A DNA stretch of 64,000 nt. Source: Athripsodes cinereus. Its lineage: Eukaryota; Arthropoda; Insecta; Trichoptera; Leptoceridae. This document shows positions 1 to 10,260 of the stretch, one piece after another. The DNA is taken from positions 4,588,001-4,652,000 of the forward strand of contig OX388306.1 in NCBI GenBank assembly GCA_947579605.1, given 5' to 3'. Made by a program: the position numbers and the translations under genes. Below the pieces are notes generated by a model that did not search any database, was not told where the DNA came from, and saw only the letters and a program-made list of their open reading frames with translations. Each line of letters begins with the position of its first letter. The stretch's first letter is position 1.

Positions 1-188
1 CCAAAATGAGCAACACCAATAAGTGAAATGCCAATTTTTTATTGGTCACATTACCAATTTGTCCCTTTTGAAAATTTAATCTATACAATATAATAAGGTT
101 GATAGTTACAATGAGGTTATTGATGTGATGTAATACTTTTTATAGAACTTATAAAGCTTTGCCCCTTGGGTTCAATGGTAAATTTTAG

Positions 189-500
189 GTTTCACACTTA
201 TTTCCGTAAGTTTTCGATTGTTCTATAAAAGGCAGATGTTGATAAAACATCGCGTATAAAACAATCAACATCTACGATTCAAACATATTTTGAACTACTA
301 CAGATTAATCATTCCAACGATCACACTCATCCATAGTCAACCTATTTGAATAGGTAACGATTCAGCAACGAGTGTCACGCATTAAGGATTGTCTTATATA
401 TTTAAATGGCACGTAGAAGACAATCTGAATCTTTATAACCTGCAGTGTACCCACTTGCTATCCCACTTGTGGGATATGTCGCACTGGTATATTATTAGTA
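189..500 (+). repeat. REP1 dispersed repeat, copy 1
   Basis: One copy of an unclassified family (REP1) with about twelve copies in this window. Recognisable blocks are CGTAAGTTTTCGAT, an AAAACATCGCGTATAAAACA-like block, a GACAATCTGAATCTTTATAA block and a terminal ACTTGTGGGATATGTCGCA block. The piece CATAGTCAACCTATTTGAAT near 331 also occurs in the inverted-repeat element at 29.6-29.9 kb, so this copy may be composite. No coding potential, and no clear Pol III boxes. Confidence 0.6.
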
Positions 501-1440
501 ATAAAGCTTTAAGTGTGACGATGCTCTCACAATCTACTTCATTACAATAAAATTCTTACTGGGGTATCAGAAACGATATTAGAATAGGTATAAGGAATAA
601 TAATTATGATGAAAAGACGTAACATAGTACGTAGAGCATTTCTGCATGGTAGTAATTTATTTCTATCCTATTTCCTAGAAGCAAAAAAAAACAAGTGTTT
701 TGCTTACTGTGGGTATCTGTTAAGGCTTATAAAAAACTCTTTTAATTTTGAAAAAAAAGTTAATTAAGTCCATCATACTTTTAATCAAATCAAAAAGCAA
801 CAATATTCCTTAAATAACCAAATTGAAACTACTTTAAACTATGTACATAAATACATGCATCGTCAAAATACTTGAAACTTCACCCAGGTAAAGATATAAT
901 ATCGTGCATACAGAAAATTTCCATATTGCTATTTGCATTTTATTTCATCAGTAGAAAATCATAAGTTGCATGGCATACTTTTATGGATGAAAGATTCAAT
1001 ATGTATGTTAAAAAATATTTATTAAATAAGTATGTCTTTGACGGGGAGTTATTTTGAGCTTTGTATCACTTTGTGAACGACTAGAAAATTGCAAGAAAAC
1101 GTTAATAGAAAATATTTTAACTTTATATTTTTTTCAGTAAGAAAATGTTCTACATATTTGGTAAACTTAGGTTCTCTTTAAGCGACTGCAAATATTATAT
1201 TTGAGAACGTTCATATTTATATTTAACAAATTTTATTTAAAAAAATTTAACGTTTACATTTAACAAATAATTGATAATTTTATTGAACACAACAAACAAT
1301 ACAGATATAACAATACAATGTATGTCATAGACTATTTTATAAAAACTTAAATCAAAACATCCTCCTTATAAAGACAAGTCTCGTGTAAAGGAAGATAATA
1401 ATATGATTTTTCTCTATAAACACCTTAATCAGACTAATAC
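501..1440. other. AT-rich intron-type DNA, nothing recognised
   Basis: Very AT-rich with short A and T runs. No ORF with family resemblance, no TIRs or long direct repeats seen. Confidence 0.6.
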
Positions 1441-1700
1441 TTGCTTTTGAAAACCAATGCTTTTAATTTTGCGTCTTTGATCATCCTTCCAGATCGTTGA
1501 AATCTACGTATCTTGCTTATTGCCAAAGGAGTATACCCCTGGACTGTGACAGGGGTGATGAATGGTCACCGATTCCTCTGAACGAATATTGGGATTTAAC
1601 TTGCCATAGGTATATACAACGGTCCACACAGTTGGCATGGCAGATGTGCAAACCAATTGGGTTTGTTTTCTAGTCTTTCTGTTTTCTAATGCGGCTCACA
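1441..1700 (-). other. GC-richer patch, possible decayed coding remnant
   Basis: Base composition rises against the flanks. The minus strand has a short open stretch reading roughly VTVQGYTPLAISKIRRF then RMIKDAKLKALVFKS, with stops further upstream. I do not recognise a family; it may be a decayed transposon gene or chance. Confidence 0.2.
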
Positions 1701-1704
1701 ATGC

Positions 1705-1795
1705 CTCTGACCTAAAAGTCGAAAAATATCTCTCTCGCGTTGTTTAATAATGTAGTAGAACAAAACGCTCGTTTTTATCTATCCAATTACGAAGT
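1705..1795 (+). repeat. Degenerate single arm of the palindromic (PLE-like) repeat family
   Basis: Contains CACAATGCCTCTGACC, then AAGTCGAAAAATATCTCTCT and AATGTAGTAGAACAAAACGC. These align in order with the right arm of the 85-bp palindrome at 8183-8267 but with many substitutions. Only one arm is present. Confidence 0.5.
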
Positions 1796-3323
1796 TTCTG
1801 TGTACCTACAAACTATATTTTTTAATAATTTATTCTTTGCTGGACTTTGATTTCTGGCAAATTTATACATAAATACATTTGAATCAGATACAATAATATA
1901 ATCAATATACAAAGGGCGAGTTTATCGCAGAGGTGCGATTTCTCCCAACTAACCCAAATAAATAAATATAAAAAAAGTCTTCCATCCACAAGTATTCCGA
2001 TGACTTTTCTTCAGTATACGGTACCTATTATGATGACGATTCATCAGAAAATTCAAATTGTCATAGACAAAGTATCAGAAATATTGTAGAACCGTTATCA
2101 TTGAAATATACCTAATTGTTTTTATATAACGCTCCCAAGAGAACCATTTAAAATCGAATCAGAAACATCTGGCAATACTTCTAATTAAATTTTATTTCAA
2201 AATAATTATAAATACGTTGCTAAATTATTCTTTGCAGTAGATATTTAAGATCAAGGTTAAAGATTAATCAGTTATTTCCGCGGAAGTTTGCCCGTTCTTT
2301 CCGATTCGGAAGGTCGTTCCCATAGGGAAATAATATATTCCTTATTACCCCTTGGAAACCGTTAATAAAACAATACTCAACATTATTTTACTGTGCTTTT
2401 TGCTTATAACATAATACGTTAGTATGAACCTGAAGTATTTTTTGTTTTTTTCTTTTTCTATTCCCTCAAGGTAGTTCATAACCAATCGGACTACGGGTTT
2501 TAATGGGTAGGAAAGTATTGCGTGCCCCAAATTTTACGCAACACACATTTTTTTAAAAAATGAATCAATATGCTTTGTTTCTAGAAGTCTCCACAAGAAG
2601 TATATAATATGTTATTTTATTTTTGATAAGAAATCAAAAGTTATATTATCACTCAACCTAAAACATTTATGGTACAGAGAAAACGTCTCATATGTTTAAC
2701 ATAGTAAGTTATTATTTTGATGCTCCCGATGTTGAGTAAAAAATACAAAATACAAAATACAAACTTTTTAAAAAAATTGGTTCTGCGAGCGAACGGTTCC
2801 AGTATAAAATTTAATTAAATTTAACAAATCTTCATTATTTTATCCGATTTCGACAGATACTGTAGAAGTATGAATATTTAGAAAGATTAAATTTACGTAT
2901 TAAGATTAAAAACATTTTAACACAATGACAATGCGTTTATCGCAAACCTCGTACAGTTCAGACTAGAAACTCAATGAAAAAATTGGTTATGTGGTCAATC
3001 AAATTGTGCAATAAAATAATATTTAATATCAATCCCTTTAAACAAGGTGTTGGTACGAAAAGGTTAGTGTAATGAATTTGTCAGGTGTATATGATGCACA
3101 ATACTGCCATATCGGAGCGAGGAAGACCATACCATCTTCCTATAAACCTTTTATTTCATTAAGTACTATTAAATATTGCATTCTGTCTTACATTCTTAAC
3201 GTGGATACATTTTTTATCCAAAATAATTATGAAATGTAATACAATACAATACGTAACTTCTGATGTCGATACCTTTCTGTATCCGAAATTCTCATTTAAT
3301 CTATTTATTTATCTATATTAATA
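1796..3323. other. AT-rich DNA, no feature recognised
   Basis: No supported gene. A minus-strand 61-codon ORF at 2345-2530 has no recognisable family and is probably chance. Poly-A/T runs and an ACAAAATACA run of about three units near 2745-2765 are the only simple structures. Confidence 0.55.
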
Positions 3324-3543
3324 ATATAGATCAGTGGTTCCCAAACTCTTAATTTAGCGTACCACACACGAAATTATTAATCAGTAGCGTACCACTAAAC
3401 TAGAACTCGATGGTAAAGGATTTCGATCATCATCTTGAATCACTGCACAATTTAATGGCCATGGCTGCTTACGTACCACCTTAATAATTGTCGCGTACCA
3501 CTGGTGGTATGCGTACCATAGTTTGGGAAACATTGATATAGAT
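3324..3543. mobile_element. hAT-type MITE with perfect 8-bp target duplication
   Basis: The element is 3332-3535 (204 bp). It begins CAGTGGTTCCCAAACT and ends AGTTTGGGAAACATTG, imperfect terminal inverted repeats of the classic hAT type (CAGTG...CACTG-like). It is flanked by an exact 8-bp duplication ATATAGAT at 3324-3331 and 3536-3543. No coding capacity, so it needs a hAT transposase in trans. TIRs, TSD and size are seen directly; hAT assignment rests on 8-bp TSD and CAGTG terminus. Confidence 0.88.
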
Positions 3544-3589
3544 AAATAAATGGTGCTTGTGTGTCTATCATTTTGTCGCTTCTGTTTTT

Positions 3590-3775
3590 AAATTTTGTTT
3601 TCACTTTTATATTTGTTGTGTCATGATATATATAAAATTTTAATGTTAATATTTCTGTTGTTCTCATTGCATAATAGTTGTATGTTTTTAAAATGTTTTA
3701 ATATGTGCTTTTGAAATTGGCTTCAGAGCCGTTTGAATTGATAAATAAATAAATAAATGAATAAATATGTCGTAG
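3590..3775 (+). repeat. LINE-like 3' tail ending in (AATA)n
   Basis: A small stem GGCTTCAGAGCC is followed by TTTGAATTGATAAATAAATA and further AATA units. A hairpin plus (AATA)n tail is common at 3' ends of insect non-LTR retrotransposons and their SINE partners. The same design is seen at 44160-44215 and 21825-21870 in reverse, and near 11600-11660. No coding part remains. Confidence 0.45.
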
Positions 3776-3985
3776 ATCTAATGTCCTCGAATTGTTGAAT
3801 TGTAGACGACATTTTAATGTTGTCCATTAATAATAATAATAATTTATGCTGTTCAGTAAAACAGTAAACATTCATTCTCTTACTGTTAATTTTGGATCAT
3901 GTTTTCGGAGAAAAATAGTACTTCGTTACGAGTCTATAAAGTTAAGAAGTAGGTATTTGGCATAAATACAGATTTTGCTGCATGT

Positions 3986-4107
3986 AATTGATCCGCAGCT
4001 GGATGCAGAGAGCCCAAGATAGAGCGGCGTGGAAGGCGATGGAGGAGGCCTTCGTCCAGGAGTGGACGGGAGTAGGCTAGGAAGAAGAAGAAGAAGAATT
4101 GATCCGC
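3986..4107 (+). mobile_element. 5'-truncated LINE stub with 11-bp target duplications
   Basis: The inserted piece is 3997-4096 (100 bp). It is flanked by exact copies of AATTGATCCGC at 3986-3996 and 4097-4107. It carries the last 27 codons of a LINE reading frame and a (GAA)n tail, so it is a severely 5'-truncated product of target-primed reverse transcription. Confidence 0.85.
4000..4080 (+). pseudogene. C-terminal 27 codons of a LINE reverse-transcriptase ORF
   Basis: Reads WMQRAQDRAAWKAMEEAF then VQEWTGVG and TAG. The form 'RAQDRxxWKxxxE' followed closely by a stop and (GAA)n resembles the extreme C-terminus of RTE-like LINE polyproteins (compare ATQDREAF in the large LINE at 27.4-27.9 kb). 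Everything upstream is missing through 5' truncation, so no function remains. Confidence 0.65.
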
Positions 4108-4554
4108 TGGCTACCACACGCTTGTGCTAGAAATATTGATGGTATAGATGTACAGAAAAACGAATTTAAAAAAAAAATATCACATAATTAAACAGAGATC
4201 AAGATGATGCTTTAAGGGATGATACATAAAAGTATATTATACCTACACAGTCCATACATATTATTATTCTACCAAGCCATCGCACATTAAATTCAATCAA
4301 TCTTTGCACGTATGTAAATAAATTACGTTTTGTAGATATATATATTTATATAGGTACATAATATAATATGTGTATATTGAAGTCTGCCTTTTCTCATTTT
4401 AGTTTATTCGATGCCGCAACCTAAATAACCCGGGTCAGAAATAATAATTTAGAAGACTATTCGGATGAAATGTTGGATATTATTTGTCTGAATTCAACAG
4501 GACCGCATCGAAATCATTGTTCTTTTTATTTTTTATTACGTTATAGCAAATATT

Positions 4555-4725
4555 AATACAGCGGGAGAACATCCATGTCCCAAATGTGACAGATTGTGCT
4601 TGTCTCAGATTGGCTCATTACTCATCTGAGATGGCACAGCAGAGTGGATACAGCACAGTCAGATCCGCCGTGAAACTGAAGCGCTCACGATACTCGATTT
4701 GTCGAGTTGTTAGCATATTTATATT
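4555..4725 (+). pseudogene. LINE C-terminus with a C2H2 finger, frameshifted
   Basis: Reads about GEHPCPKCDRLCLSQIG, then a frameshift near 4618-4625 before HLRWHSRVD and a TGA at 4671-4673. It is the opposite-strand sister of the intact version at 7641-7757; the homologous block extends about 50 bp beyond the stop in both copies. Terminal zinc fingers of this CxxC...HxxxH form occur at the end of some LINE reverse transcriptases. Here the second C-to-H spacing is broken, so this is a dead fragment. Confidence 0.55.
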
Positions 4726-4903
4726 ATAATACAGTTTATATAAATTTGAATTTTCCTTTCATAGAGAAGCTCATTTTTTACACAAAAATCTTTCTTACTT
4801 TACTGGGTATATTTAAGGGTAAAAAAATAAAATAAAGCAAACAAATGAAAACTAAGAATATACAGTATTATAAATATTACTGAAATTTACAATGTGAAAC
4901 ACG

Positions 4904-4985
4904 TTTTCTTACTTTGTTTTTAAATTATCACTGTTAATTTTAATTTTGCGACCGGTTTCGACACGTAAGTGTCATTGACGAGCAC
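4904..4985 (-). ncRNA. Degenerate hammerhead-ribozyme-like motif, copy 1
   Basis: On the minus strand the block reads GTGCTCGTCAAT, stem arms GACAC/GTGTC around a TTAC loop, GAAA, then CCGGTCG. Stem II, GAAA and a following CCGGTC are the layout of hammerhead ribozymes found in Penelope-like elements. The expected CUGANGA box is not intact (CUCGUCA here), so self-cleavage is doubtful. About 45 bp beside it also match the copy at 29470-29551, so it belongs to a dispersed repeat. Confidence 0.5.
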
Positions 4986-5031
4986 ACGCTCGGTAATGCG
5001 GCCAATCAAATTGTGCACATTGAAAAATACA

Positions 5032-5939
5032 TACCGTAAAGTGGGGCTACTTGGACACCTTTTTCGCATATTTTTTGAAAGAGATTTTTTTGTTTTTAGA
5101 TAAAACGATAAAAAAATACTAATTATACCGACCTCACTTTAAGGAATACATATCTGTCATAAAAAGTGGATAAAATCATATCTTGACTGAAAAAAAATAA
5201 TTAAGAAACTAGTGTTCAAACTAGCCCCGTGTTTGGGGATTCTTGAACACTAAAATATTTTTCTGAATAAATCGCTCGGTAAGCATTATGTATCAACAAA
5301 CAACCTCGTAAAATGCACTTTAGGGATAGAAACACGTACCTATTCATTTAAAAGTTGTAATTTTAAATGAAATCAATAAAAAAAAAAATTGTAGTTTAAT
5401 TTTTACTCCTACCTGGTCATGAATGCATTAAAATCTGGTCCTGGAGTATTGATCTTGAATACTCTAACTGTTTTATACTGTATGTTCAGATATTTTTTCA
5501 CTACATCTTGAATATCTGCCATGGTTTAAAGAAATCCCCAATTTGCCACAACTGCAAGGGTGCCAGAAATCATCTGACCTTCACTCTTACTAAGAACGGT
5601 TGATTGTCCAACAATACCCTGATTTCTTCCAAGCATCTTCCGAACAAGCGAAGAAAAAGGCAGCGGAAACCTTTAAAGTACCTCGGCCTTCGGTATGCCC
5701 CCACAAACTGCTTCTATGGCTTTTTCCATGTCTTCTTGTTTGTAATTTATGTAATGCTTGGACCCTGGAGTCTTCCAATAATTACTGACCATTTTTAATT
5801 ACACACGACCTTTACCAATAAGAGATAAAACACAACTGAAGAAAAAAGTAATGCAGTGATGATTTATGTAAACAAGAATGAACTTGTCACTCAGTGTTCA
5901 TGTAGCCCCGTGGTATTCAAGTAGCCCCACTTTACGGTA
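5032..5939 (-). mobile_element. pogo-type DNA transposon, internally deleted
   Basis: The element is 5034-5937 (904 bp). Ends are CCGTAAAGTGGGGCTACTTG and CAAGTAGCCCCACTTTACGG, 20-bp perfect inverted repeats flanked by TA. A further TAGCCCCGTG motif repeats near both ends (about 5222 and 5903). The interior holds only the N-terminal part of a pogo/Tigger-like transposase on the minus strand. TA duplication plus that HTH identifies the pogo group of Tc1/mariner. Confidence 0.82.
5409..5792 (-). pseudogene. pogo/Tigger-like transposase, N-terminal fragment
   Basis: Starts at ATG 5792 with MVSNYWKTPG, then NYKQEDMEKAIEAVCGGIPK, the first helix-turn-helix (psq/CENP-B type) that binds the TIRs. 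Further on come GQSTVLSKSEGQMISGTL and VKKYLNIQYKTVRVF, then GPDFNAFM. These match the second HTH region and the GPDF...F motif that precedes the catalytic domain in the family. A stop/frameshift after AEV and stops after GPDFNAFMTR break it. The DDE domain is absent. It may once have mobilised its own TIRs, but not now. Confidence 0.75.
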
Positions 5940-7180
5940 CCTACTACGGTAAAAAGTTTGTTACGGAAAAAGTATATAATTGGTAATATATAAATGTGTA
6001 TAATAATAATAAAACGTAATAACAACGATTCAAAAAGAAAAATTGAAAAAAAATGTAACTCAAAAGGCGTGAAAAAGATGAAAATAAAGAATGAATCAAT
6101 CTGAAAAAAAAAACGCTAGTGTATCTGTCATAGTGCCGTCAATACGGACGTCGCCCCGAATCTAAATCGTGACAATTAAGAATTAAAAATATCTTTATCT
6201 TGGAATATAAAATTATATTCTTGACGAGAGCCACTGACAAATCTATTTCTAGCACAACTTATTTATACAAAAAGTCCGAGGATAAAACGATCATCCGAAA
6301 TAAAAAAATATTTTCGCCCAATATTTTTTTTGATATCGTAGAAATTGTGTAGGTATACTCATTAACCTCATGGATTGATAACGCCATATTAATGTTTTGC
6401 ACAATTGTGTTCCAAATTAATAATAATAGTAATAGTATTATGTTGTTTCGCTCCATAACACAAAGATGCTAATGGTCTCTTTCCTATATTTATCTATACG
6501 AACAAAATATTAAGAAACTGTAGTGATTGTTGTTAAAAAGTGCACTTCTAATATATGGACTATCAATATATTCTGAATCAATAGTAACATACTTTTATAA
6601 ATGCATCTACAATGAGGATTGATTTGAAATTATATTGGTCGCATTACCAAATATTCCAAAAATAAGTGATTGTGTGTGTTATAAAATTCAGATATAAGTT
6701 TTCTTGTAGTTGTACGGAAAATAATGGAATGAATAAAATAAATTTGTAATATTAAAAGACATTTTTCAGATTTCAATGTAAAATTATTCATAAAAGATCA
6801 TTTGATTCAGCACTGTATATGAATACTAACATAGTACATACATTGATACTTACATACTCGTACATAGACTCTCTCCCCCAAAATCATATATTGATGAATA
6901 TCGGGGTGTGATTTTTCTGTCATGATTTTTCTGGGCTGATGCTTTCTGTCGTTTTATGATAATATCTAAATAATGATGAGACACTCAATTTATTTATTCG
7001 CCTCCTCGTCTTATGCGGGTGACGACTCGAGGCGTCTATCAATACAACTAAAATGAACTCGTTTATACCAAAATTTAGAAATATATTTTCTATAAGTGTT
7101 CTACATAAACCATGATTTTTTTTATTTAATATGAAATGAAATAAATTTTACCTCTTCTTCACTACCCCCTAATCACACAT
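5940..7180. other. AT-rich DNA, no gene recognised
   Basis: Contains poly-A tracts, and a small inverted repeat CGCCTC...GAGGCG near 7000-7036 whose arms flank a CGTC/GACG pairing. No TIRs, ORFs of known family or splice-bounded coding block. Confidence 0.5.
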
Positions 7181-7226
7181 AACTCTCTCACTTGCCGTTC
7201 TTTTGTTTTGCACTCAGTTTTAAATC

Positions 7227-7263
7227 TGCTCGTGAATGATACTAACGTATCGAAACCGGTCGC
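7227..7263 (+). ncRNA. Degenerate hammerhead-ribozyme-like motif, copy 2
   Basis: Plus strand: CTCGTGAAT, stem GATAC/GTATC closing a TAAC loop, GAAA, CCGGTCGC. Against copy 1 (GACAC/GTGTC) the middle C-G pair has become T-A, so pairing is preserved by two changes. The CUGANGA box reads CUCGUGA (two core substitutions). Confidence 0.5.
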
Positions 7264-7439
7264 AGACCTATTAAAAAATCATTAGTGACCATTTAAATGC
7301 ATAGTAAATAAAACTCATTATTTAATCATGTCGCGTAATTATCACACAGTTAATGCCAATGACATCAAAAATAATTTAACCAATTTTATAAAAAAATACA
7401 ACAAATAAAACGTAGATTTCGTAGGTAACCTAAAAGTAA

Positions 7440-7590
7440 AATCTCAGCCTCGTGCAAATGAGGCTGTGGTTCGATTCCAGGTGCCGGCAAACTCCCCTTT
7501 CACGACACGAGCTTTTAGCTTACTGTGAAAGATGTACAAGGTTGTATTTGGATTTGTAACAAAAACCAAGATATATAGCTTTTCTGATGA
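7440..7590 (+). mobile_element. tRNA-related SINE, family B, copy 1 (partial)
   Basis: Contains a B-box-like TGGTTCGATTCCAGGTGCCG followed by GCAAACTCCCCTTTCACG, TGTGAAAGATGTACAAGG and TTGTATTTGGATTTGTAAC. The same order occurs at 41825-41970 (+) and 35397-35560 (-). The 3' end is ACCAAGATATATAGCTTTT. The tRNA-like head is truncated here. Transcription would be by Pol III if intact. Confidence 0.65.
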
Positions 7591-7640
7591 AGTGAATATG
7601 CCAACAACTCGACAAATCGAGTATCGTGAGCGCTTCAGTT

Positions 7641-7757
7641 TCACGGCGGATCTGACTGTGCTGCATCCACTCTGCTGTGCCATCTCAGATGACTAAATAG
7701 GTCAATCTGAGACAAGCACACTCTGTCGCATTTGGGACATGGATATTCTCCCGCAGG
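7641..7757 (-). pseudogene. LINE C-terminal C2H2 zinc-finger fragment
   Basis: Reading down the minus strand: AGEYPCPKCDRVCLSQID, then LFSHLRWHSRVDAAQSDPP and TGA at 7641-7643. The finger CPKCDRVC...HLRWH has Cx2C and Hx3H spacing and is intact. Such fingers close the polyprotein of several non-LTR retrotransposon groups. Upstream the frame meets a stop (about 7780). A broken relative lies in the opposite orientation at 4555-4725. Confidence 0.55.
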
Positions 7758-8081
7758 TGGCCTTGGTGTCTTCTGTCATTTGGGCTGTAGCTATATGTCA
7801 ATTTTCTTCACTTGGTGCGATCAGTAGCGTCCTGTTCCCAGGTGTGCTGGAAGAAGTGAAGAAATCACACTGACTCACTAAATTTGTAATCTGTTCTGAG
7901 ACAGTGGAATCTGTATCCATAAAGTATAATTTATTAATTTATTTATTTACTTCCTTTAGAACAAACAGTCATCACAGGAAATAACAACAATGCAATATAC
8001 TCGTAACACATATCATGAACCAAAAAAGTTCACATAAATGTTACCCAAATACAAAATCAGAGAAATAACAATATAACCAAT

Positions 8082-8267
8082 CGAAATAAATAAAACAAGC
8101 GTTTTATTCTACTATTGATTTAATTTACGAGAGAGACGTCTTTCGTCTTATGAGGACATTGTCAATCGTCAATTGTCAATAGATTGACAATGTCCTCATA
8201 AGACGAAAGACGTCTCTCTCGTAAATTAAATCAATAGTAGAATAAAACGCTTGTTTTATTTATTTCG
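8082..8267. repeat. 85-bp perfect palindrome (PLE-like terminal repeat), copy A
   Basis: The left arm 8082-8166 is the exact reverse complement of the right arm 8183-8267, 85 of 85 by eye, with a 16-nt loop. Each arm contains, read outward, TTGACAATGTCCTCATAAGA then CGAAAGACGTC. This has a hammerhead-like order: a box of the CUGANGA type in altered form, a short stem GTC...GAC, GAAA and GACGTC. On the right side it continues into GATATGGAATTCTACTACCT and AAACACCGACACAGTG, the family tail. Confidence 0.85.
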
Positions 8268-8306
8268 ATATGGAATTCTACTACCTAAACACCGACACAG
8301 TGAATA
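8268..8306 (+). repeat. Conserved 3' tail of the palindromic family
   Basis: ATATGGAATTCTACTACCTA then AACACCGACACAGTGAA. The same tail follows the palindrome at 32716, precedes the one at 63452 in reverse, and is recognisable in diverged form at 38135-38165 and 45960-46003. A constant tail on one side suggests a defined element end. Confidence 0.7.
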
Positions 8307-8310
8307 ATAT

Positions 8311-8763
8311 AACCAATATTACAGCAATGAATTGAACTGGATTAGCACATACTAACAAGAGATACGTACATATGTAATGAATAGTGAATTATAAATAATG
8401 GATGATTTAACCATTTAACCATTTAACCAACGACTGACATTACGCACCACGTGCATTGTTTTAAAATACATAAATATCGTATTATTCTATGGTGCTTGGT
8501 GAGCATTATGATCGGGGTGTTTCTCGCATTGTGCTCGGTGAGTGTGTAATGTTTGTGTAATATTTTTTTGTTGTTGTTTTTTTTTAATGCTTTTTATATT
8601 GTTAACATGTATCGGCGAAAAGGCTTTCTAACTGTCATGCCGATATATGGTTATTATAGCTATAAATAAATAAATAAACAATTGATTATAAATGAACGAT
8701 TTAATTTTATTTTTGTAAACCATTAATATAGTTGTTGTCTGCTTTGTACTTTTTATCATATAT
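8311..8763. other. AT-rich DNA with short simple repeats
   Basis: Holds an AACCATTTAACCATTTAACC triplet repeat near 8405-8430 and a TAAATAAATAAATAAA tail near 8665-8680. No gene seen. Confidence 0.5.
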
Positions 8764-8905
8764 AATAAAATAAATGGGGCAGCCAGCAGACCTACTTCAT
8801 TTGATAAACATATAAGTTGTCCCCTCTGTGTCAAAATAGCACCTGCCTTTTACAGATCTTCGAAAACTTAAGGAAAAGAGTGAGAGACCAATTTTTGCCG
8901 GAGAA
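8764..8905 (-). repeat. REP1 dispersed repeat, copy 2
   Basis: Reverse orientation. Contains GGGGCAGCCAGCAGACCTAC, AAGTTGTCCCCTCTGTGTCA, CACCTGCCTTTTACAGATCT and GAAAAGAGTGAGAGACCAAT. Matches in the same order the copy at 30770-30990. Confidence 0.65.
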
Positions 8906-9464
8906 AAATAATATGGAAAGCTTTATTTAAAAAAATAAAACACATTATTTTAGAGTTTTAAAAGTCATTCATACCAAGGTAAAAGAATTTTGAAAGTATT
9001 CATAAAATTCCTTTATGTTCTCCCCTGTATGTCTAGAGTCATTATGATAGGGTGCCAAAAGTTTTCAAAATGTAGATTTTTGTATGTTTGTGTTTTTCTT
9101 TATCGCACAGCTTTGTCTTCATACTTTCAAAGCTTTTTTGTCGGTAAGTCGCGAAAAAGTTTGAAAAGTATTTAATCCTATGTAGGTCGCGGGAAGTTGG
9201 TACTTTGAATGCTTTCTGAGATTCCTGCTATTGTTCTGATATATTCTAACTTACATCTTGATGTTTGAATACAATGAGGATAGAAATATTTATTTGAATA
9301 ATATCGTTGATGGAAGAAATCATAATTATAGTGATATTCTCGCCATTGAATATCATTATTTCACATTGCCTGGTTTTGATTTGTTGCCTTTGTTATGTAA
9401 CAGATTATGTAAAATAAGGTTAATAACTCCGTGGGGTGTCTGATATAGAATAGGTCTCCACCCT
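8906..9464. other. No supported gene
   Basis: Two short plus-strand ORFs near 8990-9175 and 9258-9443 have ordinary AT-driven composition and no recognisable domain, so I do not call them genes. Confidence 0.5.
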
Positions 9465-9655
9465 TTTCCGTGAATATTCGAGTAGCCTGCAAACCAAGTT
9501 ATTCATAAAACCTCACGTATAAGGCAATTAACATCTATAATTCAGCATTGACGAGGCATACCATTCATTTTAAATGCCCATCTTTCTACTGGCACGGAGA
9601 TGACAATCTGCATCTTTATTTGATAAATACCACACTTGCAGTGAATGCTTTATTT
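9465..9655 (+). repeat. REP1 dispersed repeat, copy 3
   Basis: Has ATTCGAGTAGCCTGCAAACC, AAAACCTCACGTATAAGGCA, ATTAACATCTATAATTCAGC, GACGAGGCATACCATTCATT and CACGGAGATGACAATCTGCA, in the family order. Confidence 0.65.
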
Positions 9656-10069
9656 ATTTTTTAAAATGCAAAGGGCAGTCATTCGTAAAACTTGACAAAA
9701 AAGCTTTGAATATATTCGATTCTGGGATGAACTATGGCACTTGTATAGAATGACTTATTTTCTTTTATTGACATGGACATAAGCTTACTTGTTTATGAAA
9801 TGGAAGCTGTTACCATCTGGCTCTCTGAGATGGTCTTGAGCTAGTGCTTTCCTCTTACGATTCTATTAAGAACTTCATCAATTGAGATGTGATATCTCCA
9901 AAGTATTCCCAGAATTCTTCTATGGGATCACATATTAAACGCCACTAATCTCTTTTAGATAGGTATCATTGTCTCGCAGCCGTATAAGAAAAGGACATTT
10001 CACACATTCGTGTCTTAACAAGGAGCTCGCATAAATTCAGGTCTACATTTACAGACTTGAAAACTGTTA
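9656..10069. other. No recognised feature
   Basis: AT-rich with a few mixed-composition stretches. No TIR, tail or coding motif seen. Confidence 0.45.
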
Positions 10070-10260
10070 AAATAATTATTTGTAAAATAAGCCATGTGAC
10101 AAGCATGATACAGAGGCATTGGGAATGTTGCCCAGGCTTAAAGGGTACTCTTAACCAGGCTTGTGTCGATCGAGTATCGAAACTTCTTCCTAAAAAAGTT
10201 CACATATCACAGTATCGAAACTTCTTCCTAAAAAAGTTCACATAATTATTATTTGTATCA
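10070..10260 (-). mobile_element. Truncated copy of inverted-repeat MITE family (see 29565-29870)
   Basis: ACAAGCATGATACAGAGGCA, TTGGGAATGTTGCCCAGGCT and AAGTTCACATA occur, reverse-complemented, in the element at 29640-29790. The terminal module AGTATCGAAACTTCTTCCTA + AAAAAGTTCACATA is duplicated in tandem (about 10169-10206 and 10210-10245). The long outer TIRs of the complete copy are lacking. Confidence 0.55.
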
